From contig NZ_CP084029.1 in the NCBI RefSeq assembly GCF_020181615.1, positions 1 to 64,000 on the forward strand: a stretch of 64,000 nucleotides of DNA, in the 5' to 3' direction. Below, piece by piece: positions 55,638-64,000 of this stretch. This DNA is from [Mycobacterium] crassicus. Its GTDB lineage: Bacteria > Actinomycetota > Actinomycetes > Mycobacteriales > Mycobacteriaceae. Made by a program: the position numbers and the translations under genes. The notes under the pieces are model-generated. The model saw nothing but the letters and a program-made list of their open reading frames with translations. It had not been told where the DNA came from and ran no database searches. Each line of letters begins with the position of its first letter. Within the stretch, counting starts at the first letter, position 1.

Positions 55638-56555
55638 ATGACGAACACCGTCCGCCGCTGGCGGCTACTGGTCGGCTGCGCCGCTGTCGCAGCAGCGGGC
55701 TTGGGCGGTCCGGTCGCCGGCGCCGACCCCCTACAGCCGGTGCAGCCCAACCCCTACGGACCGGCGGCCCAGCCGGCCTCCCAGCCCGCGGCCGTCCCGG
55801 TGACCGCTCCCCTGCCGGGAGTACCGCGAACGGTGGCCGCCGGACCGGCAGCACCCGGTCCGGCAGCACCCGGACCGGCTGCCATGCCGGGCGTCCCGGC
55901 AGCCGCCCCGGCGCCGGCGCCGCCGAGTGCCCTGCTGCCGGCCGCCTCCGGCACGATGCGCGACTACTTCGCCGCCAAGAAGGTCCAGTTGGAGCCGCAG
56001 CAGGCCCCGGGCTTCACCGCGTTCAACATCACGTTGCCGATGCCGGCGGGCTGGACCCATGTGCCCGACCCCAACGTGCCCGACGCGTTCGCGGTGATCG
56101 CCGACCGCCGAAGCGGCTCGCTGTACACCCCCAACGCGCAAGTGGTCGTCTACCGGCTGGTCGGACAGTTCGACCCGAAGGAAGCCATCACCCACGGGTT
56201 CGTCGACAGCCAGCAGCTGATGGCCTGGCAGACCACCAACGCGTCGCTGGCCGAGTTCAACGGCTTCCCGTCCTCGGTGATCGAAGGCACCTACCGCGAC
56301 GCCGACATGACCCTCAACACCTCCCGGCGTCACGTGATCGTGCCCGCGGACGGATCCAGCTACCTGGTCTCGCTGACCGTGACCACCGGGGCCGGTCGCG
56401 CTGTCGGCAACGCGCCGGCGACCGACGGGATCATCAACGGTTTCAGTGTCAGTCCACGCGAGGCCGAGCCGGCCGGGGTGACCCATCTGCCCGACGCCCC
56501 GCACGGGCCCGCACCCGTGGTCCCGGCGCAACCCCGGGCAGGCGCCGCCGGCTGA
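55638..56555 (+). CDS. mtc28: secreted proline-rich 28 kDa antigen homologue
   Basis: The 305-residue protein has a signal peptide ([24 protein letters not shown]), a Pro/Ala-rich stretch (residues ~28-105) and an LpqN-type C-terminal domain ([28 protein letters not shown] in part). It matches Rv0040c by length and position beside leuS. ATG at 55638 follows GAGGAG. The molecular function of the antigen is unclear. Confidence 0.92.
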   Translation: MTNTVRRWRLLVGCAAVAAAGLGGPVAGADPLQPVQPNPYGPAAQPASQPAAVPVTAPLPGVPRTVAAGPAAPGPAAPGPAAMPGVPAAAPAPAPPSALLPAASGTMRDYFAAKKVQLEPQQAPGFTAFNITLPMPAGWTHVPDPNVPDAFAVIADRRSGSLYTPNAQVVVYRLVGQFDPKEAITHGFVDSQQLMAWQTTNASLAEFNGFPSSVIEGTYRDADMTLNTSRRHVIVPADGSSYLVSLTVTTGAGRAVGNAPATDGIINGFSVSPREAEPAGVTHLPDAPHGPAPVVPAQPRAGAAG

Positions 56556-56580
56556 TCACCGGCCTCGTATCCTTGAACCC

Positions 56581-57132
56581 ATGCTGATCATGGGTGTGCT
56601 GTGCCTGGTTGCGGCGGTTGTGTCGCTGGCGTTCGGAGTCCGGACCCTGGCGCGGCCGCTCACCGGTGACCCCGAACAACTGGTGCTGCGTGCGGTCGCC
56701 CCGGCGCAGGTAGCGGTCGGGGTGATTCTGGCCGTGGGCGGCGTGCTGGTGCTGGCCGGCCCGCCCGCGATGGCGCTGCTGGCGCTGATCATCTCGATCA
56801 CCGGCGCGCTGGGCATCCTGGCCGCCGGCGCCTGGCAGGGAGCCCGTTTCGCGGCGCGCCAATCTGCCGCCGCTGCGACCGGAGGTTGCGGGTCCGGCTG
56901 CGGGTGCGGTGATGTTGCGGCCGCCGAGCCGGCGGGCTGTGGGTCCGGCTGCGGGTGCGGTGATGTTGCGCCCGCCGAGCCGGCGGGCTGCGGCGCCGGC
57001 TGTGGGTGCGGTGATGTTGCGCCCGCCGAGCCGGCCGGCTGTGGGTCCGGCTGCGGGTGCGGTGACAGCGCACCGCCGGAGCTCGAGCCTGCGCCGACGT
57101 CGGGTTGCGGCAGCGGCTGCGGCTGCTCCTAA
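56581..57132 (+). CDS. Rv0039c-like membrane protein with expanded Cys-rich repeat tail
   Basis: The 183-residue protein has about three transmembrane segments in the first 85 residues. Its tail carries five clusters of C-x3-C-x-C (Cys 103/107/109, 120/124/126, 137/141/143, 154/158/160, 176/180/182) within a 17-residue unit GCGSGCGCGDVAPAEPA. The remembered Rv0039c (about 115 aa) ends in only a few Cys. The tail looks metal- or redox-active, but this is inference. ATG at 56581, with an alternative at 56590. Confidence 0.75.
   Translation: MLIMGVLCLVAAVVSLAFGVRTLARPLTGDPEQLVLRAVAPAQVAVGVILAVGGVLVLAGPPAMALLALIISITGALGILAAGAWQGARFAARQSAAAATGGCGSGCGCGDVAAAEPAGCGSGCGCGDVAPAEPAGCGAGCGCGDVAPAEPAGCGSGCGCGDSAPPELEPAPTSGCGSGCGCS
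56884..57129 (+). repeat. in-frame 51-bp coding repeat (Cys-rich units)
   Basis: Three near-perfect 51-bp units encode GCGSGCGCGDVAPAEPA variants, followed by a degenerate fourth and a half fifth. High DNA identity between units suggests recent expansion and possible length variation between strains. Confidence 0.8.
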
Positions 57133-57157
57133 ACCGTAGGGGCCCAGCCGGCCCGCG

Positions 57158-57763
57158 TCAGTTGCGGCTGATGTCGATCGGGTGGGTGGCCAGCAGTGCC
57201 GTCGGCCAGGGCTGTCGACGCAACGCTCTGCCCCACAGATCGACCCGCGCGGGCACCATCACGTCGGACGGCAACGCCGACAGCACGATCCAGTCGTCTC
57301 GCTCGATCTCGCCCTCAAGTTGACCGATGGTCCAGCCGGCGTAACCGGCGAAGATCCGCACACCTTCGACGTGCGGAGCGATCGACTCCGGGTCGGCATC
57401 CAGGTCGACCATCACCAACCGGCCGTCAATGTGTCGCAGTCCCGGCACGCCGTTGGGTTCGGCCCCGACTCGCAACAGGCCGACGCACAGTGCCGCGTCG
57501 CGTTTCACCGGCCCGCCGACAAACATGGTCTTGGGCTTACTGGCCAGCTCGGACCACTGCGGCAGCACGTTGTAGACCGCAGTCTCACTGGGTCGGTTGA
57601 GCACCACGCCCAGTGTGCCGCCGTCGTTGTGCTCGACCACATAGATCACGGTGCGGCGAAAGGTGGGTTCGAGCAGGTCGGTATTGGCCAGCAGCAAGGT
57701 ACCGGCCCGCACCCGATGCGCAGCGGGCGCGACGTAGTCCTCAGGGTCTTCGGGTTGCGCCAC
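57158..57763 (-). CDS. YqgE/AlgH family protein (UPF0301, Rv0038-like)
   Basis: The 201-residue protein has the family motifs [35 protein letters not shown] and [16 protein letters not shown]. Function is undefined despite wide conservation. It converges with the Cys-rich gene and is divergent from the MFS gene. Confidence 0.93.
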   Translation of the reverse strand: MAQPEDPEDYVAPAAHRVRAGTLLLANTDLLEPTFRRTVIYVVEHNDGGTLGVVLNRPSETAVYNVLPQWSELASKPKTMFVGGPVKRDAALCVGLLRVGAEPNGVPGLRHIDGRLVMVDLDADPESIAPHVEGVRIFAGYAGWTIGQLEGEIERDDWIVLSALPSDVMVPARVDLWGRALRRQPWPTALLATHPIDISRN

Positions 57764-57892
57764 CCTCCCATAATGTCACTTAGGCCCGGTGTTCGTTATG
57801 TGCTGTGCCGAACGCCAAGGGACCTCGAAGATTTGTACTCTGGTCTGGGGCCGGTGCCACGTCACCGGCCACGTCCGGAAGTAGGTCTTGTG

Positions 57893-59197
57893 GTGGACAC
57901 CCATGCACCCGTAACGCTCTGGCGCTCGGCGCGCAGCCTTCCGGACTTCTGGCGCCTGTTGGAGCTGCGGGCCGCAAGCCAATTCGGGGACGGGCTGTTT
58001 CAGGCCGGGCTGGCCGGCGCACTGCTGTTCAATCCGGACCGGGCCGCCGCCCCCTGGGCGATCGCCGCGGCGTTCGCCGTGTTGTTCCTGCCGTATTCGC
58101 TGCTGGGGCCCTTCGCCGGCGCGCTGCTGGACCGCTGGGACCGGCGGTCGGTACTGGTGGTGGCCAACCTCGCCCGCCTGGTGCTGGTGATCGGGATCGC
58201 CGCGCTGTTGGCCGCCGGAGCCGGTGACGTGCCGGTGCTGTGGGCGGCCCTGATCGCCAACGGCTTCACCCGATTCATCGCCTCGGGACTGTCGGCGGCG
58301 CTGCCGCACGTGGTGCCTCGCGAAGACGTCGTCACGATGAATGCGCTGGCGATCGCGACCGGTGCGGTGGCGGCTTTCCTGGGCGCCAACTTCATGCTGA
58401 TCCCCCGCTGGCTGATCGGCGCCGATGACCGCGGGGCCGCGTCGATCATTGCGGCGGTGGCGATCCCGGTCACGATCGCGCTGGTGCTCTCACTGCGGTT
58501 CGGAGCACATGTGCTCGGGCCCGACGACACCAAGCGCGCCATCCACGGCTCGGCGCTCTACGCGATGACAACCGGCTGGCTGCACGGCATCCGGACGGTG
58601 CGGGACCGGCCCACCGTGGCCGCCACCCTGTCCGGGCTGGCCGCGCACCGAATGGCGTTCGGCATCAACACCCTGCTGGTCCTGGTGCTGGTGCGCCACG
58701 TCGGCGAGCACACGGTGTCCGGCCTGGGAACCACGGCATTGTTCGTCGCCTCGGCCGGCGCCGGGTCATTTCTGGCCGCCCTGCTCACGCCACCTGCAGT
58801 GCACCGGTGGGGCAGGTACGCCACCACCAACGGAGCGCTGGTCGCGGCGGCGCTGATCCAGTTGGCCGCCGTCGGCCTGTACCTACCGGTGCTGGTGTTG
58901 TGCGGATTCCTGCTCGGGGTGGCGGGGCAGGTGGTCAAGCTGTGCGCTGACACCGCCATGCAGATCGACGTCGACGACGCCCTTCGCGGACACGTGTTCG
59001 CCGTGCAGGATTCGCTGTTCTGGGTGTCGTTCATCATCGCGGTGGCCGGCGCTGCCGCGCTGGTGCCGCCCAACGGCCAGGCGCCGTCGCTGATCGCGGT
59101 CGGCTCGCTGCTGTATCTCGCCGGCCTGGCCGGGCACGCACTGATGGGGCGCCGGCGCGAATCGGTGGGCTTAGGGTACGAGGATGGCCGAAACTGA
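57893..59197 (+). CDS. MFS transporter (Rv0037c-like)
   Basis: The 434-residue protein has about 12 hydrophobic segments and the MFS loop [12 protein letters not shown]. The sequence follows the remembered Rv0037c ([20 protein letters not shown]). GTG at 57893 gives the family start [10 protein letters not shown]; a GTG one codon earlier is possible. Substrate unknown. Confidence 0.9.
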   Translation: MDTHAPVTLWRSARSLPDFWRLLELRAASQFGDGLFQAGLAGALLFNPDRAAAPWAIAAAFAVLFLPYSLLGPFAGALLDRWDRRSVLVVANLARLVLVIGIAALLAAGAGDVPVLWAALIANGFTRFIASGLSAALPHVVPREDVVTMNALAIATGAVAAFLGANFMLIPRWLIGADDRGAASIIAAVAIPVTIALVLSLRFGAHVLGPDDTKRAIHGSALYAMTTGWLHGIRTVRDRPTVAATLSGLAAHRMAFGINTLLVLVLVRHVGEHTVSGLGTTALFVASAGAGSFLAALLTPPAVHRWGRYATTNGALVAAALIQLAAVGLYLPVLVLCGFLLGVAGQVVKLCADTAMQIDVDDALRGHVFAVQDSLFWVSFIIAVAGAAALVPPNGQAPSLIAVGSLLYLAGLAGHALMGRRRESVGLGYEDGRN

Positions 59198-59957
59198 AGC
59201 GATCGTCGCCGACCTGACTGCCGAAAGCAACGATCTCGACGCCTTGGTGGCGCCCCTCACCGACGGGCAATGGGGCGCGCCCACGCCGGCGGCGGGCTGG
59301 ACCATCGCCCATCAGATCGGTCACCTGCTCTGGACCGACCGGGTGTCGTTGACCGCCATCACCGACGAGGCGGGGTTTGCCGCCGCACTCAGCGAGGCGA
59401 TGAAGGATCCGGCCGGATTCGTCGATGCCGCGGCCGCCGAGCTGGCGGAGCTACCGCCGGCCGAACTGCTGGCGGACTGGCGGTCGACCCGCGCCCGGCT
59501 GCACGCCGCGCTGCTGGAGGTTCCCGACGGTCGCAAGTTGCCGTGGTTCGGCCCGCCGATGAGCGCGGCCTCGATGGCCACCGCCCGGTTGATGGAGACT
59601 TGGGCGCACGGCCTGGACGTCGCTGACACGCTCGGGGTGCGCCGGCCGGCCACCGCTCGGTTGCGCTCCATCGCGCACCTGGGGGTGCGGACCCGCGACT
59701 TCGCGTTCACCGTCCACAATCTGACCCCGCCGGCCGAACCGTTTCACGTGGAACTGCACGCACCCGGCGGCGGTGTCTGGGCCTGGGGGCCGGTGAACGC
59801 CGAGCAGCGGGTTGTCGGGTCGGCCGAGGATTTCTGCTTCCTGGTCACGCAGCGTCGCGCGCTCGGTGAACTGGATCTGGTTGCGCACGGCGCCGATGCG
59901 CAGCGCTGGCTGGAGATCGCCCAAGCCTTCGCGGGGCCACCCGGCCCCGGTCGATGA
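59184..59957 (+). CDS. DinB/maleylpyruvate-isomerase-like mycothiol-dependent protein (Rv0036c-like)
   Basis: The 257-residue protein has the four-helix DinB fold with metal His residues in [16 protein letters not shown] and [15 protein letters not shown], and a C-terminal MDMPI-type domain. Relatives use mycothiol for isomerisation or S-transfer. The length equals Rv0036c as recalled. The start overlaps the MFS stop by 14 nt. The stop codon lies inside a tandem repeat. Confidence 0.88.
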   Translation: MAETEAIVADLTAESNDLDALVAPLTDGQWGAPTPAAGWTIAHQIGHLLWTDRVSLTAITDEAGFAAALSEAMKDPAGFVDAAAAELAELPPAELLADWRSTRARLHAALLEVPDGRKLPWFGPPMSAASMATARLMETWAHGLDVADTLGVRRPATARLRSIAHLGVRTRDFAFTVHNLTPPAEPFHVELHAPGGGVWAWGPVNAEQRVVGSAEDFCFLVTQRRALGELDLVAHGADAQRWLEIAQAFAGPPGPGR

Positions 59958-60060
59958 GCGCCCGCGCGAAGAGAGCCGGGGCCGAACCAGCACGCCCCGG
60001 TCGATGAGCGCCCGCGCGAAGAGAGCCGGGGCCGAACCAGCACGCCCCGGTCGCTGAGCG
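59951..60060. repeat. 50-bp tandem repeat, two perfect copies plus a fragment
   Basis: Positions 59951-60000 and 60001-60050 are identical, starting TCGATGAGCGCCCGCGCGAA, and 60051-60060 starts a third copy with one change. The first copy includes the stop codon of the preceding gene. It is a candidate VNTR locus in the space between two converging genes. Confidence 0.95.
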
Positions 60061-60067
60061 CGTCGGC

Positions 60068-60919
60068 TCAGAACCAGGCCATGACTCCGCCCCAAATCAT
60101 TTCCGCCGAGTTCAGCAACGCCTCGAACATGTTCACGTTGGCGGTGTCGATCATGTGGTAGGTGGTGTTGCCGATCACCTCGTCGGTCGCGGAGGCGATC
60201 TCGTCCGGCGACAGGCCCAGGTACGCGAGGTGGTCGCTGAACATGCCGGCCATCTGTTGGCCGTTATCCCAGTTCGCGAAGCCGTCGCTGGACAGGGAGT
60301 AAACATCGGTCGTGTACAGGTCACTCGGGGTCACCAGGCCGATGACCGAGTCGATGTGCATCATCTCGGCGAACTGGTAGACCATCTGGGTCACGTCGTC
60401 GTGCCACGTCTCCGGCACCCATTGCAGCAGCGTCGCCATGAATCCGCTCAGGAATCCGCCGTCTGCCGCGCTGTCCCCGACCATCACGAAATGCAGTGCG
60501 TCCAAGGGCATCTCGGGATATTTCTCATGGAGTAGTTCGGCAGCCAGTCCCGCCGTGACATTGGCCTGCGAATATCCGAAGACGTACAGCGGGTCTTGGG
60601 AACTGAACGTGCCGTCGTTCCACCGCTGCGAGATCGCGTCAACCAGAATCTGGGTGCCCCCGCTGATGCTCGCGTTCAGGTCGGAGGTCTCGGGCACCTG
60701 CAGGAACGTCGCGGTGCCGTCGGTGGGGAATCCGTTCGGCTCCAGGTACAGACTTTTGCTCAGGTCGAGCCAGTCCTGGTTCATCGACGGGATCATCACC
60801 AGCGCCTCGCTGAGCAGGTCGAAGTCGAAGTGCGCGGCGTGGGCCGCCGGTGCCGGGCTCGCCGTCACAGCCGCGAGCAGCAGTGGCACCGCCAGCAGGC
60901 CGCCCGTCATCGTCCTCAT
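60068..60919 (-). CDS. secreted PE-PPE-domain serine hydrolase
   Basis: The 283-residue protein has a signal peptide (MRTMTGGLLAVPLLLAAVTA...AHA) and an alpha/beta hydrolase core with GYSQAN as nucleophile turn (VFGYSQANVTAGL), the signature of the PE-PPE domain (cutinase-like esterases), here without a PE or PPE segment. The nearby DSVIGLVTPSDLY segment is also typical. It is probably an exported lipase or esterase. ATG at 60919 follows a G-rich site. A longer frame upstream is not signal-like. Confidence 0.85.
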   Translation of the reverse strand: MRTMTGGLLAVPLLLAAVTASPAPAAHAAHFDFDLLSEALVMIPSMNQDWLDLSKSLYLEPNGFPTDGTATFLQVPETSDLNASISGGTQILVDAISQRWNDGTFSSQDPLYVFGYSQANVTAGLAAELLHEKYPEMPLDALHFVMVGDSAADGGFLSGFMATLLQWVPETWHDDVTQMVYQFAEMMHIDSVIGLVTPSDLYTTDVYSLSSDGFANWDNGQQMAGMFSDHLAYLGLSPDEIASATDEVIGNTTYHMIDTANVNMFEALLNSAEMIWGGVMAWF

Positions 60920-61094
60920 CACGCGTCCCCCCGTCATCAGCGGGCTCCCGACCGCTCGTTCACCAGCGCCGGCAGGCACCCACCGTGTACCCGCCCCGAA
61001 CGGATTTCACATTAACATCCGGTCAATAATTGGTCTACTTTCATGATCGTTAATTCCCATTCGCGGATAGTGCTCCGGCGAAACTGGTCAGTTC

Positions 61095-61625
61095 CTACAG
61101 AATCGTGGCTCCGTCGGCGGCGCCGTCCCCGTCGGAATCGGTCAACTTGACGTCCCAGCGACCGTCACCGTCGGTGTCGACGTAGGCCGCGCCGTAACCG
61201 CCGCCGTGGTCTCCGATCAGGACCCGATCGGCCAGCCCGTCACCATCGGCGTCGAGTAGCAGATCGACGGCCCGCCCATCACCGTCGAAGTCCACCAGCG
61301 GGCCCCCGCTGTGCTCGACGCCGTCGAGCCCCAACCAACGCAGCCCGCCCGATCGAGCCACTGGACCTGCCCAGGCGCCCTGTCCCCAGGTGCCGGATCC
61401 GTCGTCGGTGAAGTAGGCCTCGGCGATGCCGTCGCCGTCGAGATCGCGCACCAGGTGATCGGCCACCCCGTCACCGTCGAGATCCACCAGCGCGTCATCG
61501 CGCAGCCCATCCCCGTCGAAATCAAGGCTGATCGCATCGGCCAGCCCGTCCCCGTCCAGATCGAGATCGGGAGGACGGGTCCACATCGTCGCGGCACCAT
61601 CACCGTCGCCCAGGCAGTAGTCCAT
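61095..61625 (-). CDS. calcium-binding DxDGDG repeat protein (Rv3906c-like)
   Basis: The 176-residue protein has at least nine D-x-D-G-D-G loops (LDLDGDGLADA, LDFDGDGLRDD and so on), the EF-hand-like/thrombospondin-3 type calcium loop, and a Trp-rich insertion. No signal peptide is seen. Very acidic. AGGTGGGT precedes ATG. Position beside pcnA matches Rv3906c. Its role is unknown. Confidence 0.82.
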   Translation of the reverse strand: MDYCLGDGDGAATMWTRPPDLDLDGDGLADAISLDFDGDGLRDDALVDLDGDGVADHLVRDLDGDGIAEAYFTDDGSGTWGQGAWAGPVARSGGLRWLGLDGVEHSGGPLVDFDGDGRAVDLLLDADGDGLADRVLIGDHGGGYGAAYVDTDGDGRWDVKLTDSDGDGAADGATIL

Positions 61626-61650
61626 ACCCACCTCAGACGTGAGTTCGCCG

Positions 61651-63105
61651 CTAGCGGTTCCCCTGGGTCTGCCACCAGGCCAGCAGTTCCGCGGTCGCCT
61701 CCTCGCGCGAGAGCGGACCCCGCTCGAGCCGCAGCTCCTTGAGGTAGCTCCACGCGCGTCCCACCTGGGGTCCGGCCGGGATGTCGAGCAGCACCATGAT
61801 CTCGTTGCCGTCCAGGTCCGGCCGCACCCGCTGCAGGTCCTCCTGCTCGGCCAGCACGGAGATCCGCTCTTCCAGCTGGTCGTAGCTGGCCTGCAGCCGC
61901 GCCGCCCGCCGCTTGTTACGGGTGGTGCAGTCCGCGCGGACCAGCTTGTGCAGCCGGCCCAGCAGCGGCCCGGCATCGGTGACATAGCGGCGCACCGCCG
62001 AGTCCGTCCACTTCCCGTCGCCATAGCCGTGGAACCGAAGGTGCAGGTAGACCAGCTGCGAGACGTCGTCGATCATCTGCTTGGAGTAGCGCAGCGCCCG
62101 CATCCGCTTGCGGGTCATCTTGGCGCCCACCACCTCGTGATGGTGAAAACTCACCCCGCCCTCGGCCTCGTGGCGCCGGGTGGCCGGCTTGCCGATGTCA
62201 TGCAGCAGCGCCGCCCACCGCAGAACCAAGTCGGGACCACCTTCGGGCCCGGAATCCTCGAGGCCGATCGCCTGCCGCAGCACCGTCAACGAATGCTGGT
62301 AAACGTCCTTGTGCTGGTGGTGCTCATCGATCGCCATGCGCATGGCACCGATCTCCGGCAACACCACCTCACCCATCCCGGTGGACACCATCAGGTCGAT
62401 ACCGGCGACCGGGTCGGTACCGAGCAACAGCTTGTCCAGTTCAGCAGCCACCCGCTCAGCAGTGATGCGCGCCAACTGCGGCGCCATGTCCACGATCGCC
62501 GCGCGCACCCGAGGCGCCACCGTGAAGCCGAGTTGCGCGACGAAACGCGCCGCCCGCAGCATCCGCAGCGGGTCGTCGCCGAAGGAGTCCTCCGGCGCCG
62601 TCGGAGTGTCCAACACCCCGGCGCGCAGCGCCGCCAGGCCCCCCAGCGGGTCGATGAACTCCCCCGGCCCGGCCGGGGTGATGCGGACTGCCATCGCATT
62701 GGCGGTGAAATCGCGGCGCACCAGATCCGCGTCGAGCGAATCACCAAAGCGCACTTGAGGATTGCGTGAAACCCGATCGTACTGGTCGGCGCGGAAAGTG
62801 GTGATCTCCACCCGCTGCCCACCGAAGGCGGCGCCGATGGTGCCGAACTCGATGCCGGTGTCCCACATCGCCTCGGCTCGGCTCCGCAGCATGCGCTGCA
62901 CGACTTCGGGGTGGGCGTCGGTGGTGAAGTCCAGATCCGGGCTTCCCCGCCCCAGCAGCGCATCGCGAACCGAACCGCCGACCAGGTACAGCTGGTGGCC
63001 GGCCGCGTCGAACATCGCACCGAGATCGCGCAGTAACTCGGCGTGCCGGTTCAGCACGACCGCAGCCGCTGTCAGCAGGTCGGCATCGGAGTGGGCTTCT
63101 GGCAC
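61651..63105 (-). CDS. pcnA: CCA-adding tRNA nucleotidyltransferase
   Basis: The 484-residue protein has the class II nucleotidyltransferase head LVGGSVRDALLGRGSPDLDFTTDA (metal Asp pair DLD), the RRDFTANAMA motif and an HD domain (ALLHDIGKPATR). It builds or repairs CCA tails. GTG at 63105 matches the remembered Rv3907c start (PEAHSDADLL). TAGGCT 8 bp upstream of GTG suggests a leaderless transcript. Confidence 0.93.
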   Translation of the reverse strand: MPEAHSDADLLTAAAVVLNRHAELLRDLGAMFDAAGHQLYLVGGSVRDALLGRGSPDLDFTTDAHPEVVQRMLRSRAEAMWDTGIEFGTIGAAFGGQRVEITTFRADQYDRVSRNPQVRFGDSLDADLVRRDFTANAMAVRITPAGPGEFIDPLGGLAALRAGVLDTPTAPEDSFGDDPLRMLRAARFVAQLGFTVAPRVRAAIVDMAPQLARITAERVAAELDKLLLGTDPVAGIDLMVSTGMGEVVLPEIGAMRMAIDEHHQHKDVYQHSLTVLRQAIGLEDSGPEGGPDLVLRWAALLHDIGKPATRRHEAEGGVSFHHHEVVGAKMTRKRMRALRYSKQMIDDVSQLVYLHLRFHGYGDGKWTDSAVRRYVTDAGPLLGRLHKLVRADCTTRNKRRAARLQASYDQLEERISVLAEQEDLQRVRPDLDGNEIMVLLDIPAGPQVGRAWSYLKELRLERGPLSREEATAELLAWWQTQGNR

Positions 63106-63201
63106 GTTCGATGAGCCTAATAGGTGATTCCGAAGGCCCGCCGGGTCGCCGCCCCACCGCCTGGCTCGGCGAGGGAGGCCATTGGGGCCACACGTGCCAG
63201 C

Positions 63202-63207
63202 TACTAT
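63202..63207 (+). promoter_or_regulatory. -10 box TACTAT for a leaderless mutT4 transcript
   Basis: TACTAT ends 7 bp before the GTG at 63215, the normal distance from a -10 box to the transcription start. There is no ribosome-binding site, so the mRNA probably starts at the start codon. Confidence 0.55.
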
Positions 63208-63214
63208 CGCATGG

Positions 63215-63979
63215 GTGTCGGCCGACGGCGGAGAAGCCAATCCCGGACGGCGCCGGAGGCGGCGCCGCGGTCGGCGCTCTGCAGGTCCGAAAACCTCGCA
63301 CACCGAGGCAACCGCCACCGACAACACCCCCGGCGCGACCCCGGCAAACAGCCGTTCGGCGCAGCGCCGGCCCCGTTCCGCGCGACACGGTCCGGAACGG
63401 CTGCGCACCGTGCATGAGACTTCCGCCGGCGGCCTGGTCGTCGACGGCATCGACGGACCGCGGGAGGGACAGGTCGCGGCGCTGATCGGGCGGATCGACC
63501 GCCGGGGCAGAATGCTGTGGTCGTTGCCCAAGGGCCACATCGAAGTCGGTGAGACCGCCGAGCAGACCGCCATCCGCGAGGTCGCCGAGGAAACCGGTGT
63601 CCAGGGCGACGTGCTGGCCGCCCTGGGCAGCATCGACTACTGGTTCGTCACCGACGGCCGCCGGGTGCACAAGACCGTGCACCACTACCTGATGCGGTTC
63701 TCCAGCGGAGAGCTGTGTGACGACGACGTGGAGGTCACCGAGGTGGCGTGGGTACCGATCCGGGAACTGCCGTCCCGGTTGGCCTATGCCGACGAACGCC
63801 GGCTGGCCGTGGTCGCCGACGAATTGATCGACCGGTTGCAGACCGACGGACCGGCCGCCCTGCCGCCGTTGCCGGTGACCGCACCGTGGCGACGTCCACA
63901 GACGCATTCCCGTACCCGCCGCTCGCGCGCCGACGAGCCCGCACCGGACCGGAAGAACGGTCGCGGGCTGGAGCCGTGA
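63215..63979 (+). CDS. mutT4: Nudix hydrolase MutT4
   Basis: The 254-residue protein has a basic, disordered N-terminus ([15 protein letters not shown]) and a Nudix domain with box [20 protein letters not shown] and the following G, matching Rv3908. Nudix enzymes cleave nucleoside diphosphate derivatives; the preferred MutT4 substrate is not evident from sequence. Divergent from pcnA with 109 bp between. Confidence 0.93.
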   Translation: MSADGGEANPGRRRRRRRGRRSAGPKTSHTEATATDNTPGATPANSRSAQRRPRSARHGPERLRTVHETSAGGLVVDGIDGPREGQVAALIGRIDRRGRMLWSLPKGHIEVGETAEQTAIREVAEETGVQGDVLAALGSIDYWFVTDGRRVHKTVHHYLMRFSSGELCDDDVEVTEVAWVPIRELPSRLAYADERRLAVVADELIDRLQTDGPAALPPLPVTAPWRRPQTHSRTRRSRADEPAPDRKNGRGLEP

Positions 63980-64000
63980 CCCGCACCCGACGAAGCGGTG
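63976..64000 (+). CDS. start of the next gene (Rv3909 position), partial
   Basis: A GTG at 63976 overlaps the mutT4 stop by 4 nt (GTGA) and reads VTRTRRSG before the window ends. In M. tuberculosis mutT4 is followed by a large membrane-associated protein gene; here only eight codons are visible, so the identity is by position only. Confidence 0.4.

Overview
The window comes from a high-GC actinobacterium, almost certainly a mycobacterium of the Mycolicibacterium/Mycolicibacter type. The evidence is two tandem PPE genes, a mycothiol-type DinB enzyme, an F420-type LLM oxidoreductase, mtc28, a DnaB intein of the mycobacterial type, and long runs of genes that match M. tuberculosis blocks recalled from memory (Rv0036c-Rv0058, Rv3906c-Rv3909 and Rv2518c-Rv2521).

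Layout. 1-1509: two leftward PPE genes, each preceded by a tiny upstream ORF with the good ribosome-binding site. 1510-2032: divergent promoter region with a 31-bp inverted repeat. 2033-8974: tightly coupled eight-gene catabolic operon (quinone oxidoreductase, TauD/TfdA dioxygenase, BKACE beta-keto acid cleavage enzyme, MFS importer, small serine hydrolase, two-subunit CoA-transferase, carboxymuconolactone-decarboxylase-like protein). 9023-14539: bcp, a small membrane protein, a large APC permease, tRNA-Lys, an L,D-transpeptidase lipoprotein and a secreted proline-repeat M15-like protein.

14540-30893 is an accessory island. It holds a HIRAN-domain gene interrupted by an IS3-family element (3-bp target duplication), a DUF2971 fragment, a 1621-residue single-chain restriction-modification enzyme, an orphan MbcA/ParS/Xre-type antitoxin, and a complete Tn7-like transposition operon (tnsA-tnsB-tnsC-tniQ, every junction a 4-nt ATGA overlap) with a small ribbon-helix-helix gene upstream. 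The right end of the Tn7-like element carries repeated TnsB-type sites and stops 15 bp short of the last base of the dnaB stop codon, with the same geometry as Tn7 downstream of glmS. The left end was not found.

30909-50173 is core: intein-containing dnaB, rplI-rpsR-ssb-rpsF, a GT87-type membrane protein, two adjacent ponA1-type class A PBPs, DUF5318 and DUF1707 proteins, a PadR regulator, ino1, a hydrolase, an LLM oxidoreductase and a polar amino acid ABC transporter. 50232-64000 is also core: MarR, SDR, a class III cyclase, leuS, mtc28, a membrane protein with a Cys-rich repeat tail, YqgE, MFS, a DinB/mycothiol enzyme, a PE-PPE-domain hydrolase, a Ca-binding repeat protein, pcnA, mutT4 and the first codons of the next gene.

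The most notable system is the Tn7-like element parked behind dnaB, in a gene that also hosts a homing intein, with a defence gene in the likely cargo. Second is the BKACE/dioxygenase operon, whose substrate I cannot name.
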